64,000 nt of DNA from Pandoraea pulmonicola. GTDB lineage: Bacteria; Pseudomonadota; Gammaproteobacteria; Burkholderiales; Burkholderiaceae. The notes under the pieces are model-generated. The model saw only the letters and a list, made by a program, of their open reading frames with translations, was not told where the DNA came from and searched no databases. This document shows positions 54,198-63,056 of this stretch, in pieces. Location of the stretch: the NCBI RefSeq assembly GCF_000815105.2, contig NZ_CP010310.2, positions 2,790,001-2,854,000 on the forward strand, in the 5' to 3' direction. Position 1 is the first letter of the stretch. Every line of letters starts with the position of its first letter. Both the position numbers and the translations under genes were made by a program.

Positions 54198-56303
54198 ATG
54201 CTGACGACTTCCCTCAGTTCATTTTCGCCGGCTGCACCGGCTCAGTTGCTGAGCGTGCCGACCTCCTCGTCCCATCACGTCGAGGAAGCCGAAAGACTGA
54301 CGTTTGAGTATGTGGGGCATGGGGACGATTCGGGGCACGAGTGGCGTTGCGCCGTGCTGTTGGCTGCGCTTGCCTGGGTTCATCACCAGTCCAGCCGGAT
54401 GGGGAGCGACGACATGGCGCCGGTGCGCCGGGATCTGAAGCGGCATCTGGCCCGTTCATGCCGAGAAGGTGTAGACGTCGAGGCATTGGTGGATACCCTC
54501 GCAAGCCTTTGCGTTGCTACCCCGCAGGGTCATGTGTCCTGCGATCCCTCGCCAGTTCATGTGCAGCTCGCCCGTGACGTGCTCACCACGTTGGAGACTC
54601 GTGTGGACGCGCAAGCGCTTCTGAACGAACTGATCGGAAGCTTGCCTGGGGAGCGCGACGAGCATGACAGCGGCGTTGATGAGCTCTATCGGTCTGCGTT
54701 ATGCGCATGGGTAGCCATCGGGCCGTTGGAATGGGGCGGAAAGGAAGAGCGCGCGACCGCCAGGGACAGGATTTTCAATATGGCCGATGGCAAACTGAAT
54801 TTGCATGGATTAGGGTTGGGTCATCTGCCCGAATTGCCCGTGGGCCTCGCGTCGCTTGACATAAGCTACAACGATCTGACCGAGGTGCCGGTCTTTTCCG
54901 AAGGGCTTGCGACGCTTGACGCAACCGGCAACAAGGTGACTGAGCTGCGCGCCTTGCCGGCGAGCCTCACGACGCTTAACGTAAGCGACAACCTGTTGAA
55001 CAAGCTGCCGACCTTGCCTGCCGGTCTCGCCGTGCTTGATGTAAGCGGCAACGAATTGGTCGAGCTCCCGTCCTTGCCTGCGAGCCTCACGATATTGGAT
55101 GCCCATGCCAACGAGTTGACCGAACTGCCGGCTTTGCCGGCGAGCCTCAAGAGGCTTCACGTGGGCAACAACCGATTGACCCGGCTGCCAGCCGTGCATG
55201 AAGGACTCATATGGCTGTGCGTGCAACGCAACCAACTGCCCCGGTTGCCGACAAGCGTCTTGAGTATGTCGCATGATGGTCAGGTATTTATTGAGGGCAA
55301 CCCATTCTTGTCTGCCCACCTGCAACGACTGGATGCGACCATGTCTGCGCCAAGATACAGTGGGCCTCAGATCCACTTCTCCATGGCGCCTGCCGACATG
55401 GGCATCGCAGCGGTGCGCCCTCTTGTCGAAGCAATTCGGGACTGGTGCGGCAACGATGGGCAAGTGCAGGCGGACCAATGGCATGCGCACAGCGAGGAAG
55501 CGCACGCTGCGGAATTCTCCAGGTTTCTGGATCGCTTGAGAGAATCCGTCAATTACAACCCAGACTTCAAGGTGGCAATCGCCAGTTGGCTATCCAAGCT
55601 TGCAAGGGATGGAGAGCTTCGCCAACTGGTCTTCCAGGTCGTCCAAGGGGCCAGCGAATCCTGCGAGGATCGGGTCGCACTCGCTTATAACAATCTGACG
55701 AAACTCAGTCATGCGCACGCCGTAGCCCGTGGCGAATACGATGCTAGGCTCGAGGAGATCATCGACCGCGGGCACGGCGCATTTCGCTTGGACGCCCTGG
55801 AGAAGATCGCCCGCAGGAAGGCCCAGGTGTTACCGCTGGTTGACGAAATCGAAGTCTATCTGGCCTATCAGGTGCAGTTGCGCGATCGGCTGAAATTACC
55901 CACGGACATCGCAAACATGCGCTTCTTCCATGTCGCCGGGGTGACACCTCAGGATCTGAGGGGCGCCGAGCAGGAGGTTCGCGCTCGAGAACCGTTGGAG
56001 TTCCCTCAATATTTCCTGGTCGAATGGGCGCCTTGGCGGCAGGTGCTGGCGCGCTTGGACTCTGAGGGAACAGAGCGAGCGCGTCAAAAATTGCACGACA
56101 TGCTCCCCGTCTACGATCAAGAAGTGGCGGCGCAGTTGGCCAGTCTTGATCTACGGGACGATCCCGATGGGCGGGCACAGGTCGGGGTTGGCGTCATGAA
56201 GGCACAGCAGCTGGATGTCTATAAAGCGCTTACCCGGGAGTTCTTGCGCAAGCGGAATGAGGAAGCTCTCATGGACCGGATCATGGGCACTGTCAACCGG
56301 TGA
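54198..56303 (+). CDS. LRR-NEL E3 ubiquitin ligase effector (IpaH/SspH-like), NEL3
   Basis: A 701-residue intact paralogue. The N-terminal domain (residues 1-200) matches NEL1 and NEL2 (GHEWRCAVLLAALAWVH; SPVHVQLARDVLTTLETRVD; GVDELYRSALCAWVA). Seven LPX leucine-rich repeats follow at ~210-350 (LPTLPAGLAVLDVSGNELVE). The NEL domain spans ~390-695 with CEDRVALAYNNLTK, Cys489 being the presumed catalytic thioester residue. The three proteins diverge most in the exposed LRR face, as expected if they bind different host targets. No strong ribosome-binding site precedes the start. The NEL domain is normally self-inhibited by the LRR until substrate binds (known for IpaH/SspH). Confidence 0.92.
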   Translation: MLTTSLSSFSPAAPAQLLSVPTSSSHHVEEAERLTFEYVGHGDDSGHEWRCAVLLAALAWVHHQSSRMGSDDMAPVRRDLKRHLARSCREGVDVEALVDTLASLCVATPQGHVSCDPSPVHVQLARDVLTTLETRVDAQALLNELIGSLPGERDEHDSGVDELYRSALCAWVAIGPLEWGGKEERATARDRIFNMADGKLNLHGLGLGHLPELPVGLASLDISYNDLTEVPVFSEGLATLDATGNKVTELRALPASLTTLNVSDNLLNKLPTLPAGLAVLDVSGNELVELPSLPASLTILDAHANELTELPALPASLKRLHVGNNRLTRLPAVHEGLIWLCVQRNQLPRLPTSVLSMSHDGQVFIEGNPFLSAHLQRLDATMSAPRYSGPQIHFSMAPADMGIAAVRPLVEAIRDWCGNDGQVQADQWHAHSEEAHAAEFSRFLDRLRESVNYNPDFKVAIASWLSKLARDGELRQLVFQVVQGASESCEDRVALAYNNLTKLSHAHAVARGEYDARLEEIIDRGHGAFRLDALEKIARRKAQVLPLVDEIEVYLAYQVQLRDRLKLPTDIANMRFFHVAGVTPQDLRGAEQEVRAREPLEFPQYFLVEWAPWRQVLARLDSEGTERARQKLHDMLPVYDQEVAAQLASLDLRDDPDGRAQVGVGVMKAQQLDVYKALTREFLRKRNEEALMDRIMGTVNR

Positions 56304-56347
56304 CAGCATCGGCACCGGTTGACGCCGCTTCGGCCATCTGCAAGGAA

Positions 56348-57493
56348 TTACACGTCGATGATGACCATGCCAAATAATCCAGCGCCATTACCATTGTCGA
56401 CGGTTATTGATGGTTTGGGTGTAAGCGATCCATCATCGTCATTGACTTCATAGACATATACGTTTCCTTCATACTCGGACATCGCATAAAGGTATTTCCC
56501 TGAAGGATCAACAGTCAACGCAGATATTTTCAAGCCGATTGATCCGCATGGTTTTTGATCGGATTTTGACAGAAACCCATCCGATCCGATCTTGTATGAA
56601 GCAACAACATTCGCGCCTTGGTCGTCGAGCATATCTCCGGTTACGCCAATAAAGAGATATTTCCCGTTCGGACTGATAGCGCAGGCGGTACCGGATCCGT
56701 TCAATTGGGCCACGTTTCCGAGTGGCGTGAACTGTCGGCCGGAACCATCCAATTTGAAGCCCGCGACCTGAAGAGGGGTGGGGGCGTTAGTGGGGGTGGT
56801 GCCAAAAATTACGTAGGCAAATTTTAAATTGGCCGCTAGAGCGTATCCTTGACCGGTGCCCACAACCTCCCCGCTGCCAAGATAGGAAAGACCGAAAGCG
56901 CTGGTTTCCAAGGCAACGATCTGTGTTTTATTGGCCGGCGTGTTTCGGTAGAGCGCAAATAAAATCTGAGCCTGATAGGAGGGATCTGCTCCAGGCGTGG
57001 AAACGAGTTCTAGATCCGCGACGTCGCCAACCACACTATCCGGGAGTCCATTTACCTTCTTGTTCCATGGCCTCACGGTGTCTGGGGGTGAAAACCTGAA
57101 TCCAGGAATCTGCTCGGTAAGTGGATTTTGTTCGTCTGCTTGGATGTAATTGTCGATATATATGTCGTACGTATTAGATCCGGTGTAAAATCCAACGATA
57201 TAACTGGGTTCCGACTGCACTCCGTTAGTGTAATGCTGAATATTCGGTGTTAGAGAGCCATCATCATTGACGTGGTAAATGCTTATGGCCCCCATGCTCA
57301 CGGTCACATTGTTGGATTGATTCGCGAGGAATATATAATTTCCTCCGCGCTGAAATGCTGATGCATTGGCGCACGCGATATCAACGGCATCCGTGCTTGG
57401 CACAGGACGTCCCAATGACGATAGTGAGCCATCCGGCTGCACGGAATAAGGATAAACAACTCCATATCCCAGGAAGTAAGCAAATTTTTTCAT
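56348..57493 (-). CDS. Beta-propeller protein (lactonase/YVTN-like), low GC
   Basis: A 381-residue protein starting MKKFAYFLGYGVVYPYSVQP after GGACATGAGAA. It is built of blade repeats of the 6-phosphogluconolactonase type: CAISPNGKYLFIGVTGD, ALTVDPSGKYLYAMSEYEGN VYVYEVNDDDGSLTP, and ISIYHVNDDGSLTP near the start. There is no signal peptide. Composition is AT-richer than NEL3 next to it. Catalytic residues of a lactonase cannot be assigned. The broken repeats at 26490-26987 look like a decayed relative. Confidence 0.78.
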   Translation of the reverse strand: MKKFAYFLGYGVVYPYSVQPDGSLSSLGRPVPSTDAVDIACANASAFQRGGNYIFLANQSNNVTVSMGAISIYHVNDDGSLTPNIQHYTNGVQSEPSYIVGFYTGSNTYDIYIDNYIQADEQNPLTEQIPGFRFSPPDTVRPWNKKVNGLPDSVVGDVADLELVSTPGADPSYQAQILFALYRNTPANKTQIVALETSAFGLSYLGSGEVVGTGQGYALAANLKFAYVIFGTTPTNAPTPLQVAGFKLDGSGRQFTPLGNVAQLNGSGTACAISPNGKYLFIGVTGDMLDDQGANVVASYKIGSDGFLSKSDQKPCGSIGLKISALTVDPSGKYLYAMSEYEGNVYVYEVNDDDGSLTPKPSITVDNGNGAGLFGMVIIDV

Positions 57494-57695
57494 TTCTCAT
57501 GTCCTCGATAATATGACCTGCTTTGTCGGCTTATATATTCACTTGATTGGCATAAGGCCATACACCTCAAAGCCTGCCTACTAGCAGAACTGATAGTTCT
57601 CGTGCCGGAACATTCGAATTGCCGTTTGCATCTCATGCAGGCTTGCGGCAATACAGACGATCATAATTCTGTGCGAGCCGGAGGCGCCGGACGAG

Positions 57696-58223
57696 TCAAT
57701 ACACGCTTGGCATGCCGGCCGGTCGACTCTTGAAGCGCCGATGGACCCAGTAATATTGCTCCGGGCGCTGATTGATCTGCGTCTCGAGAAACTCATTTAT
57801 TCGACGCGCGTCGCTCGCCTCCCCTTCTGACGGAAAGTCACTGAACGGCTCGAAGATGGTCAGCTTATATCCGCGATAATCGGGCAGCACTTCCGTCACG
57901 AACGGTATAACGCGCGCGTTCGACATGCGTGTGTACAGTGAGGCGGCGGGCAGGCGCGTGGAGTAAAGTATGCAACCGACCTAGATGCTCACAAAATGGA
58001 AGCCCAGAAAGATGGTCGGCGGAGCATTCTTGTCTTCCAGGTCAATTCGACTGTCGATCTGGACCAGGTTCCGTATCCTCTGCGCGCTGCCATACCATTG
58101 AATCGCACTGCCAAACCTTGCGACGAGCGCATAGGGAAGGACTGCGAAGAGGCGCAGCAGCGCTACGACGACGACAAAACCCAATCGCCCCAGGAGGTTC
58201 CCCCGATCGTGAGAATCGCTCAT
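57696..58223 (-). pseudogene. Decayed lauroyl acyltransferase (LpxL/HtrB) with two internal deletions and a nonsense codon
   Basis: The N-terminus (MSDSHDRGNLLGRLGFVVVV ALLRLFAVLPYALVARFGSAI) and C-terminus (VIPFVTEVLPDYRGYKLTIF ... EQYYWVHRRFKSRPAGMPSVY) are typical of Burkholderiales lipid A acyltransferases, normally ~300 residues. Here only 175 codons remain in one frame. The region after FGSAI is joined directly to QWYGSAQRIRN, and SNAR is joined directly to VIPF, removing the HxxxxD catalytic motif. A TAG at 57981-57983 replaces what should be a Glu codon after FLGFHFVSI. The gene cannot make an active enzyme. Confidence 0.88.
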
Positions 58224-58254
58224 CGCAACTCGGCTGGAAGTGCCCAGTGCCGCA

Positions 58255-61200
58255 TCATCGACGCGACGCCGCCTCATGGCCCCTGACACGTAACGCAGTG
58301 CGTGCTCGACCGCGCGCTGCCGCGCCCGCCTCATAGGTGAGGCCGCTGTCGAGATACGGCTTGACCGAGGTGCTGTTGCCACCACCAGCCGCCGTCCCCC
58401 AGGTGACCGCGCCACCCCCGGCGAGAATCGCAACAAAGGCTTCGCTGTTGCCGTAGATTGCGCGCACGTTCTGAAGCTGTGCCTTGACCGCAGACGAGTC
58501 ACCACCGTAGGCGGCGTTGCCCCATGTCACGACGGTGCCGTCGCGGCGTAGCGCGGCAAACGCAGCGTCGGTACTGGCGACCTGTACGATGTCCTGAATC
58601 AACGCGATGTCCGCCGGGACAACGCTCCCCCAGGAGGAACTCCCCCAAGCGACCACGTGCCCGTTGGCACGGCGCGCGGCGAAAGCGCCCTTGGTGGCGG
58701 TGACCTCCTCGATATCGGTCAATTCGGCGATATCGGGGGGCAACACGCCGCCCCAATCGGCATTGCCCCAGGCGAGCACCTGCTTCCCTTCGGTCAGTAC
58801 GGCGTAGGCCAAGGCCGACACCGAGGCCAATTCCACAATGTCCCGACGGGCCGCAATGGTAGCCGGAACCGCGCCACCATTGCCGGCGGTCCCCCAGGCA
58901 ACTACCGTCTTGTTCGCGCGCAACGCACAGAAGGACTCGTAGTTGCCGCGCACGTCGATAATGTCTGTGACTTCCGAGCTAATGGACTCCGGCACTTTCC
59001 CGCCGTAGCGGGTGTCGCCCCAGGCCACGATCTGCCCTGTTTTTCGAAGGGCAGCGAGTGCTGAAGAGCCGGAAAAGATCTGTGTGACGTCCGACAGAGC
59101 GAGGACGTCGGCCGTCGCCTGGCCTCCATGGTCGCGATTTCCCCACGCCTCGATATGTCCGTTGGCGCGCAACACCGCGAACGCTGCGTAGCTTCCTGCG
59201 ATGCGCGTCACGTCGGTCACCCTCTGGGTGAACCCGTCAGGCAACGTCCCGCCATTGTCTGCATTGCCCCACACCGCTATCCGCCCGTTACTGCGGCGCA
59301 CGGCGAAGGCGGCTCGCGTGGCGGCCATTTCGACGACGTCATCGTAGGTCAAAATGGTCGACGGCACGGTGCCACCGTAGCCGGCGACTCCCCAGCCGAT
59401 TACCCCTCCTTTATTGAGGAGCGCCACCATCGCGGCTGTGCCTCGGGTCGTGCCGTTATCACCTGATCCAGCGATATTGACAGGCTGGATCGTGATCGTA
59501 TCGTCCTGGCTCTTGACGTTCAGAGGAACCCACGGACGCGTGTCCTTGAACGATGCGCCGAGTTTCCAGTTGGACTCATCGTCGTAGCGCCATTGCGCAC
59601 TCAATGGCTGCGAAGTGGCCTTGTCGAAGGCGCTCAGGCGATGCGACACATGCTCCCACCGGAAGCCGGCCGAACCATTTCGTGCGCCCATGACCAGCAA
59701 CTTGCCTTGCCCGGGTTGCGCGATCACGTCGTAAAGCGAGGGCGGCGATTTCTCCTCGGTCGGGTTGCCTGCTCGAATCACCGTGTACTCGAGCGTTACG
59801 GTCTGCCCCACATCCGCCTGCACCGTGGCTTGTGACACGTTCAGCGTCACGTCGCCGCCCTGCTCCGCATCGCTGACCGTATGGTTTGCCGTGACCGAGC
59901 CCGGGCCCGGTACGCCTTGCCACTGCAAGGTGATCTGATCGCCCGCCCGAAACCCGCCCGAGCGATCGAGCCGCACGGTCGCGCCATCGGGACAATCGGC
60001 AGGATCGAGCGTGCTGCCCTTGGCCTGGTCGATCGTCGCCGCAGGCAGATTGCCCTGTTGAACGGTCAAGGTCAGCGGCAGGCTCGACGCATAACGTTTA
60101 CCGGCTCGCCACAGGCTGTACGACACCGTGACCTGCGCATCGAGGCTCGCCATGACGTTGGGATAGGGAACGTCGAACTCGATGGACTGGTCCGTCTCGG
60201 TCGAGAGCAGAACATGTTCGCCGTCCCAGTTGCCAGGCGTCTTCTGAGACGCCCACGTCAGCCGGATCGTGTCGCCCTGGCGCGTGTGCTCGGCCGCGGG
60301 CACGAATACCGGGCAGCCAATCTGGGGCGACAGCGACCGGGGATCGAGCACGCCATTGGCCACCTCGGGCACGCTAGGTGGCGCGACCTGCGCCACCTGC
60401 TGTTCGACTTGCAGGGTCAGCACGTTCGACTGCAGCCAGGTGGCGTTGTCGGTCTGCAATACCGAATATTGGAACGTGACGCTCTTATTGAGAAACGGGG
60501 TGATGTTCGCGTACGGGATATGAACCGGATAGGGCTCCGTCTGGAAGTTCTCCGAGATATCGAACGGAATCTCGATGCCGTCGGGCGGGCCGCCTCCCCA
60601 AACGGCCTTGCCCTTCACGCCATTACCGAGCCCCTCGTTGGGCCCGAGCAAGCCGGTGCATCCATCGGGCACGAGGTCGGGGTTCAGGATATCTCCGATG
60701 GCCTCCGCGACGACCGGCGCCGGCAGCTTGCTCTCATCGGGCGCGTTGCCGATGCGCAGGGCATAGAGTGCGGAGGGCGAGATGGCGCCACCGCGATTGA
60801 CGTCGTAGCGCACATGCACGGTCTTGTCCAGATAAGGCCCGACGTACTCGGCCTCGACCAGGAAGGTGACCGAGCGCACGGCGCGCAGGGTGATTTCATC
60901 CTCGTAGTAGCCCGCTTCGCCGGCGGCGCCCCAGTACATATAGACCTTGTCGCCCGCGGCCATGCCCTTGTAGATCGGGATTCTCACGAGCACGTCGCTG
61001 GTCGCCAGGCTGCCGTCCAGATGCCCGTCGACGGCTTCGTCGACGCTGGGCGCGGCCAGCAGCGGCGGGTTGCCGATGTGCAGGGGCAGCGGCGCGGAGG
61101 GAATCTCGGGGCCGCCGTCGCCGGGCTCGACGAGATAGGCGGCGGTCACATCGTTGTCGAGCGCCTTGACGACATTCGCCTTGGGCACGGTGAATGAGAT

Positions 61201-61476
61201 GTCGGTGCCGACCTTTTTGCGGGAGACGTCGAAGTCCTTGGTGTATTCACCCGGGCCGCCCATGTCGAACTGGAAGATGACGTGATCGCCTTCTCCCATG
61301 TTGGGGTAGGCTTTGACGACAAAACCGACGCCCAGATCACTCAGTTCATTGGGATCGAGCAAGCCCGCGGCGGCATCGGGACAAACCGGTGCGGGCAACG
61401 CGTCGGCCAATGTACGAGAGGCCGACAGGTCACCGGCCTTGAACCCCGTGGCGGGAGAGCTGTTTTTCTGCGTCAT
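58255..61476 (-). CDS. Large Ig-like plus RCC1-like repeat protein
   Basis: A 1,073-residue protein without a signal peptide (MTQKNSSPATGFKAGDLSAS). Residues ~25-570 are five tandem ~105-residue Ig-like modules, each opening with a pattern such as LPAPVVAEAIGDILNPD or LPAATIDQAKGSTLDPADC and containing a GD.(V/I).(M/L).W strand. A linker (residues ~570-660) follows. Residues ~665-1040 are nine RCC1-like ~40-residue repeats with the core (V/I).AWG.A..GG, alternating with FAA(L/R)R.(N/D)G. The last ~30 residues (Arg/Ala-rich) may be read-through at the lpxL junction. It is probably a cytoplasmic or non-classically secreted adhesin or effector. RCC1-like repeats bind proteins or chromatin factors in eukaryotes, but the role here is unknown. 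Confidence 0.8.
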   Translation of the reverse strand: MTQKNSSPATGFKAGDLSASRTLADALPAPVCPDAAAGLLDPNELSDLGVGFVVKAYPNMGEGDHVIFQFDMGGPGEYTKDFDVSRKKVGTDISFTVPKANVVKALDNDVTAAYLVEPGDGGPEIPSAPLPLHIGNPPLLAAPSVDEAVDGHLDGSLATSDVLVRIPIYKGMAAGDKVYMYWGAAGEAGYYEDEITLRAVRSVTFLVEAEYVGPYLDKTVHVRYDVNRGGAISPSALYALRIGNAPDESKLPAPVVAEAIGDILNPDLVPDGCTGLLGPNEGLGNGVKGKAVWGGGPPDGIEIPFDISENFQTEPYPVHIPYANITPFLNKSVTFQYSVLQTDNATWLQSNVLTLQVEQQVAQVAPPSVPEVANGVLDPRSLSPQIGCPVFVPAAEHTRQGDTIRLTWASQKTPGNWDGEHVLLSTETDQSIEFDVPYPNVMASLDAQVTVSYSLWRAGKRYASSLPLTLTVQQGNLPAATIDQAKGSTLDPADCPDGATVRLDRSGGFRAGDQITLQWQGVPGPGSVTANHTVSDAEQGGDVTLNVSQATVQADVGQTVTLEYTVIRAGNPTEEKSPPSLYDVIAQPGQGKLLVMGARNGSAGFRWEHVSHRLSAFDKATSQPLSAQWRYDDESNWKLGASFKDTRPWVPLNVKSQDDTITIQPVNIAGSGDNGTTRGTAAMVALLNKGGVIGWGVAGYGGTVPSTILTYDDVVEMAATRAAFAVRRSNGRIAVWGNADNGGTLPDGFTQRVTDVTRIAGSYAAFAVLRANGHIEAWGNRDHGGQATADVLALSDVTQIFSGSSALAALRKTGQIVAWGDTRYGGKVPESISSEVTDIIDVRGNYESFCALRANKTVVAWGTAGNGGAVPATIAARRDIVELASVSALAYAVLTEGKQVLAWGNADWGGVLPPDIAELTDIEEVTATKGAFAARRANGHVVAWGSSSWGSVVPADIALIQDIVQVASTDAAFAALRRDGTVVTWGNAAYGGDSSAVKAQLQNVRAIYGNSEAFVAILAGGGAVTWGTAAGGGNSTSVKPYLDSGLTYEAGAAARGRARTALRVRGHEAASRR

Positions 61477-61977
61477 GCCGGCTCCTCGAACTTTTGAAGG
61501 AATGTGCTAATTCATGACATAGGTAGAAGCCGTCACGGCGTGTGGCATGGCACGAAGGAAGTTGAACAATGCGGTCGCCGACTAAAAGGCACTCCGCATC
61601 TCTGCCAATACCGCTGGCGACGCGTCACCACTTCTACGCTGCGATTTGCCACCCAATCGCATCACCTTCGTGAGGTAGCTACCATTTGGCCCGTAGGTGA
61701 TGGCCTTGCCGCTCTTGACTGTTGGTTGAGGTGGAAGTCCCCGTTATCTGAAAACAGAAGCACTTCAAATCCCATACTTCTGGTAGCGACCCGTTCTCAT
61801 TGCAATTCGCCTTCCCGGATAAAGCGAAGGAACATAAACAATATTCGCAATGTTTTGGTATACATACTAGTAATACTAATAGTTGGTGATGTCTGGTCTG
61901 TATGGCTTCATGATCGCGCTGCAAGCGTATCTCTCGTGCCTTCAGCCCTCGGGCTCCCTGCTCAAGTGGAGATTGCC
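61477..61977. other. Upstream region of the 61978 gene
   Basis: 501 bp. It contains the 29-bp block at 61756-61784 also found upstream of NEL1, then an AT-rich promoter-like stretch (61800-61900). A possible reading frame through it lacks a start site or family. Confidence 0.5.
61756..61784 (+). repeat. 29-bp block shared with 31382-31410
   Basis: Matches the NEL1 upstream copy at 26 of 29 positions (AGAAGCACTTCAAATC then CCATACTTCTGGT). Confidence 0.65.
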
Positions 61978-62238
61978 ATGACGATCAGCAATTCCCTCCC
62001 TGCACCGCCCTCTTCTCACCCGATCGGCTACGGTGTAAGCCAGCCGCAACGATTGCCGAAACCGCACATCCTGATTTCCCTTGGCACCTTGGGTGACGGC
62101 GGCTCAGGTCTGTGGCGGTATTGCAGGAGAGCCGTCGCCAATCCGGACACAACTGTGTCAATGCGAATTGAACCTACCCACGAATGGGGGACAGGCGGCG
62201 ATACCAATCTCTATGGGAGGGCGCATCGCGCGCGGTGA
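61978..62238 (+). CDS. Small protein of unknown function
   Basis: An 86-residue protein starting MTISNSLPAPPSSHPIGYGV with TGGAGATTGCC upstream. The first 25 residues are Ser/Pro-rich and disordered, followed by HILISLGTLGDGGSGLWRYC. There is no signal peptide. It precedes the 62287 gene by 48 bp on the same strand, and shares an upstream block with NEL1. Confidence 0.5.
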   Translation: MTISNSLPAPPSSHPIGYGVSQPQRLPKPHILISLGTLGDGGSGLWRYCRRAVANPDTTVSMRIEPTHEWGTGGDTNLYGRAHRAR

Positions 62239-62286
62239 ATGCCCCCGCTTCCGGGAAACCAGCCACCCTTGATGTGGAGCCTCGCC

Positions 62287-62610
62287 ATGTCTGACTTGAG
62301 AATCTACTATGAAGTCGTCGCCGGCGAGCGGCTCACCACCGTATGTGGTGAAAGCATCAGCCTGCCGCACACGGATGCCTCCTTTGGCGTACATGTAGAG
62401 ACCAACGCACCGGGACAGTCTGAAGTCTGGACGGTGACGCACCTGCTGTCTGGTTTTCCCATGGGCACGGGGCGCACGAGAAGCGAGGCCTTTCTCAACG
62501 CAGTCCGGCACATACATCAGAATCGGCATAGCTTGCTGTTCATGCTTGCCCAGGCCGTCCAGCTACGACAGCAGTTGGAGCAGGACTACCCCCACGTAAA
62601 GGACGCTTGA
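62287..62610 (+). CDS. Small protein of unknown function
   Basis: A 107-residue protein starting MSDLRIYYEVVAGERLTTVC, with GTGGAG upstream. It has an alpha/beta pattern: strands in the first 50 residues (ESISLPHTDASFGVHVETNA, SEVWTVTHLL) and a long amphipathic C-terminal helix (LLFMLAQAVQLRQQLEQDYP). It is acidic, small and paired with another small gene. This is compatible with a chaperone-like partner but also with many others. No family recognised. Confidence 0.65.
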   Translation: MSDLRIYYEVVAGERLTTVCGESISLPHTDASFGVHVETNAPGQSEVWTVTHLLSGFPMGTGRTRSEAFLNAVRHIHQNRHSLLFMLAQAVQLRQQLEQDYPHVKDA

Positions 62611-62681
62611 CCTGGCGCGGTCCAGGACTGGCCAGGCACTGCGCTAATCAGAGCCCTTCAAGACCGTGACAGGGCGTTCGT

Positions 62682-63056
62682 TCAACGCCTCCTGAAGAGA
62701 TAACTTCGACTCTCCCTGGCCCAGATGACATCCTCCACGCCACACATGGCAGCGAAGATTGCTATCGCCGCGAGCTTGTCATTTCCCTGAAGTAAAAAGA
62801 GTACTGCGGCGAGGATACCGATATCGATAATGAAAAATCCGAGCCGTTCCGCCCTGATGCCAAATGCAAAACCTGTTCGAAATCGATATCCAAACAACCA
62901 GGGTCCGGCAAAAAACCAAAAAATGGAAGCCGGCAAGTAATAGGAAAGTGCTGAAAGCGAGGCCAAATATAGAACCTTCGCACCCGTTAGCAGGAATCCA
63001 TAATTCATTATCAAGACGGCAAAATACCAAGCCAGTCTGTATCGGTATTTTTTCAT
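62682..63056 (-). CDS. Small multi-span membrane protein
   Basis: A 124-residue protein starting MKKYRYRLAWYFAVLIMNYG. Three or four hydrophobic segments are apparent (WYFAVLIMNYGFLLTGAKVL; YLPASIFWFFAGPWLFGY; FFIIDIGILAAVLFLLQG; LAAIAIFAAMCGVEDVIWA), with a basic C-terminus (RSYLFRRR). GGAGTTCCTCAGG-type sequence lies beyond the start on the opposite side and no strong ribosome-binding site is evident. Function unknown. Confidence 0.6.
   Translation of the reverse strand: MKKYRYRLAWYFAVLIMNYGFLLTGAKVLYLASLSALSYYLPASIFWFFAGPWLFGYRFRTGFAFGIRAERLGFFIIDIGILAAVLFLLQGNDKLAAIAIFAAMCGVEDVIWARESRSYLFRRR

Noticed and set aside
59881..61197. 438-codon open frame on the plus strand
   Set aside because: Antisense to the Ig/RCC1 protein; no start signal and no family.
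28000..63000. Type III, type VI or eCIS structural genes accompanying the effectors
   Set aside because: No ATPase, secretin, sheath, tube, baseplate or spike-like protein is encoded. The DUF4157 protein alone is not evidence for an injection system.
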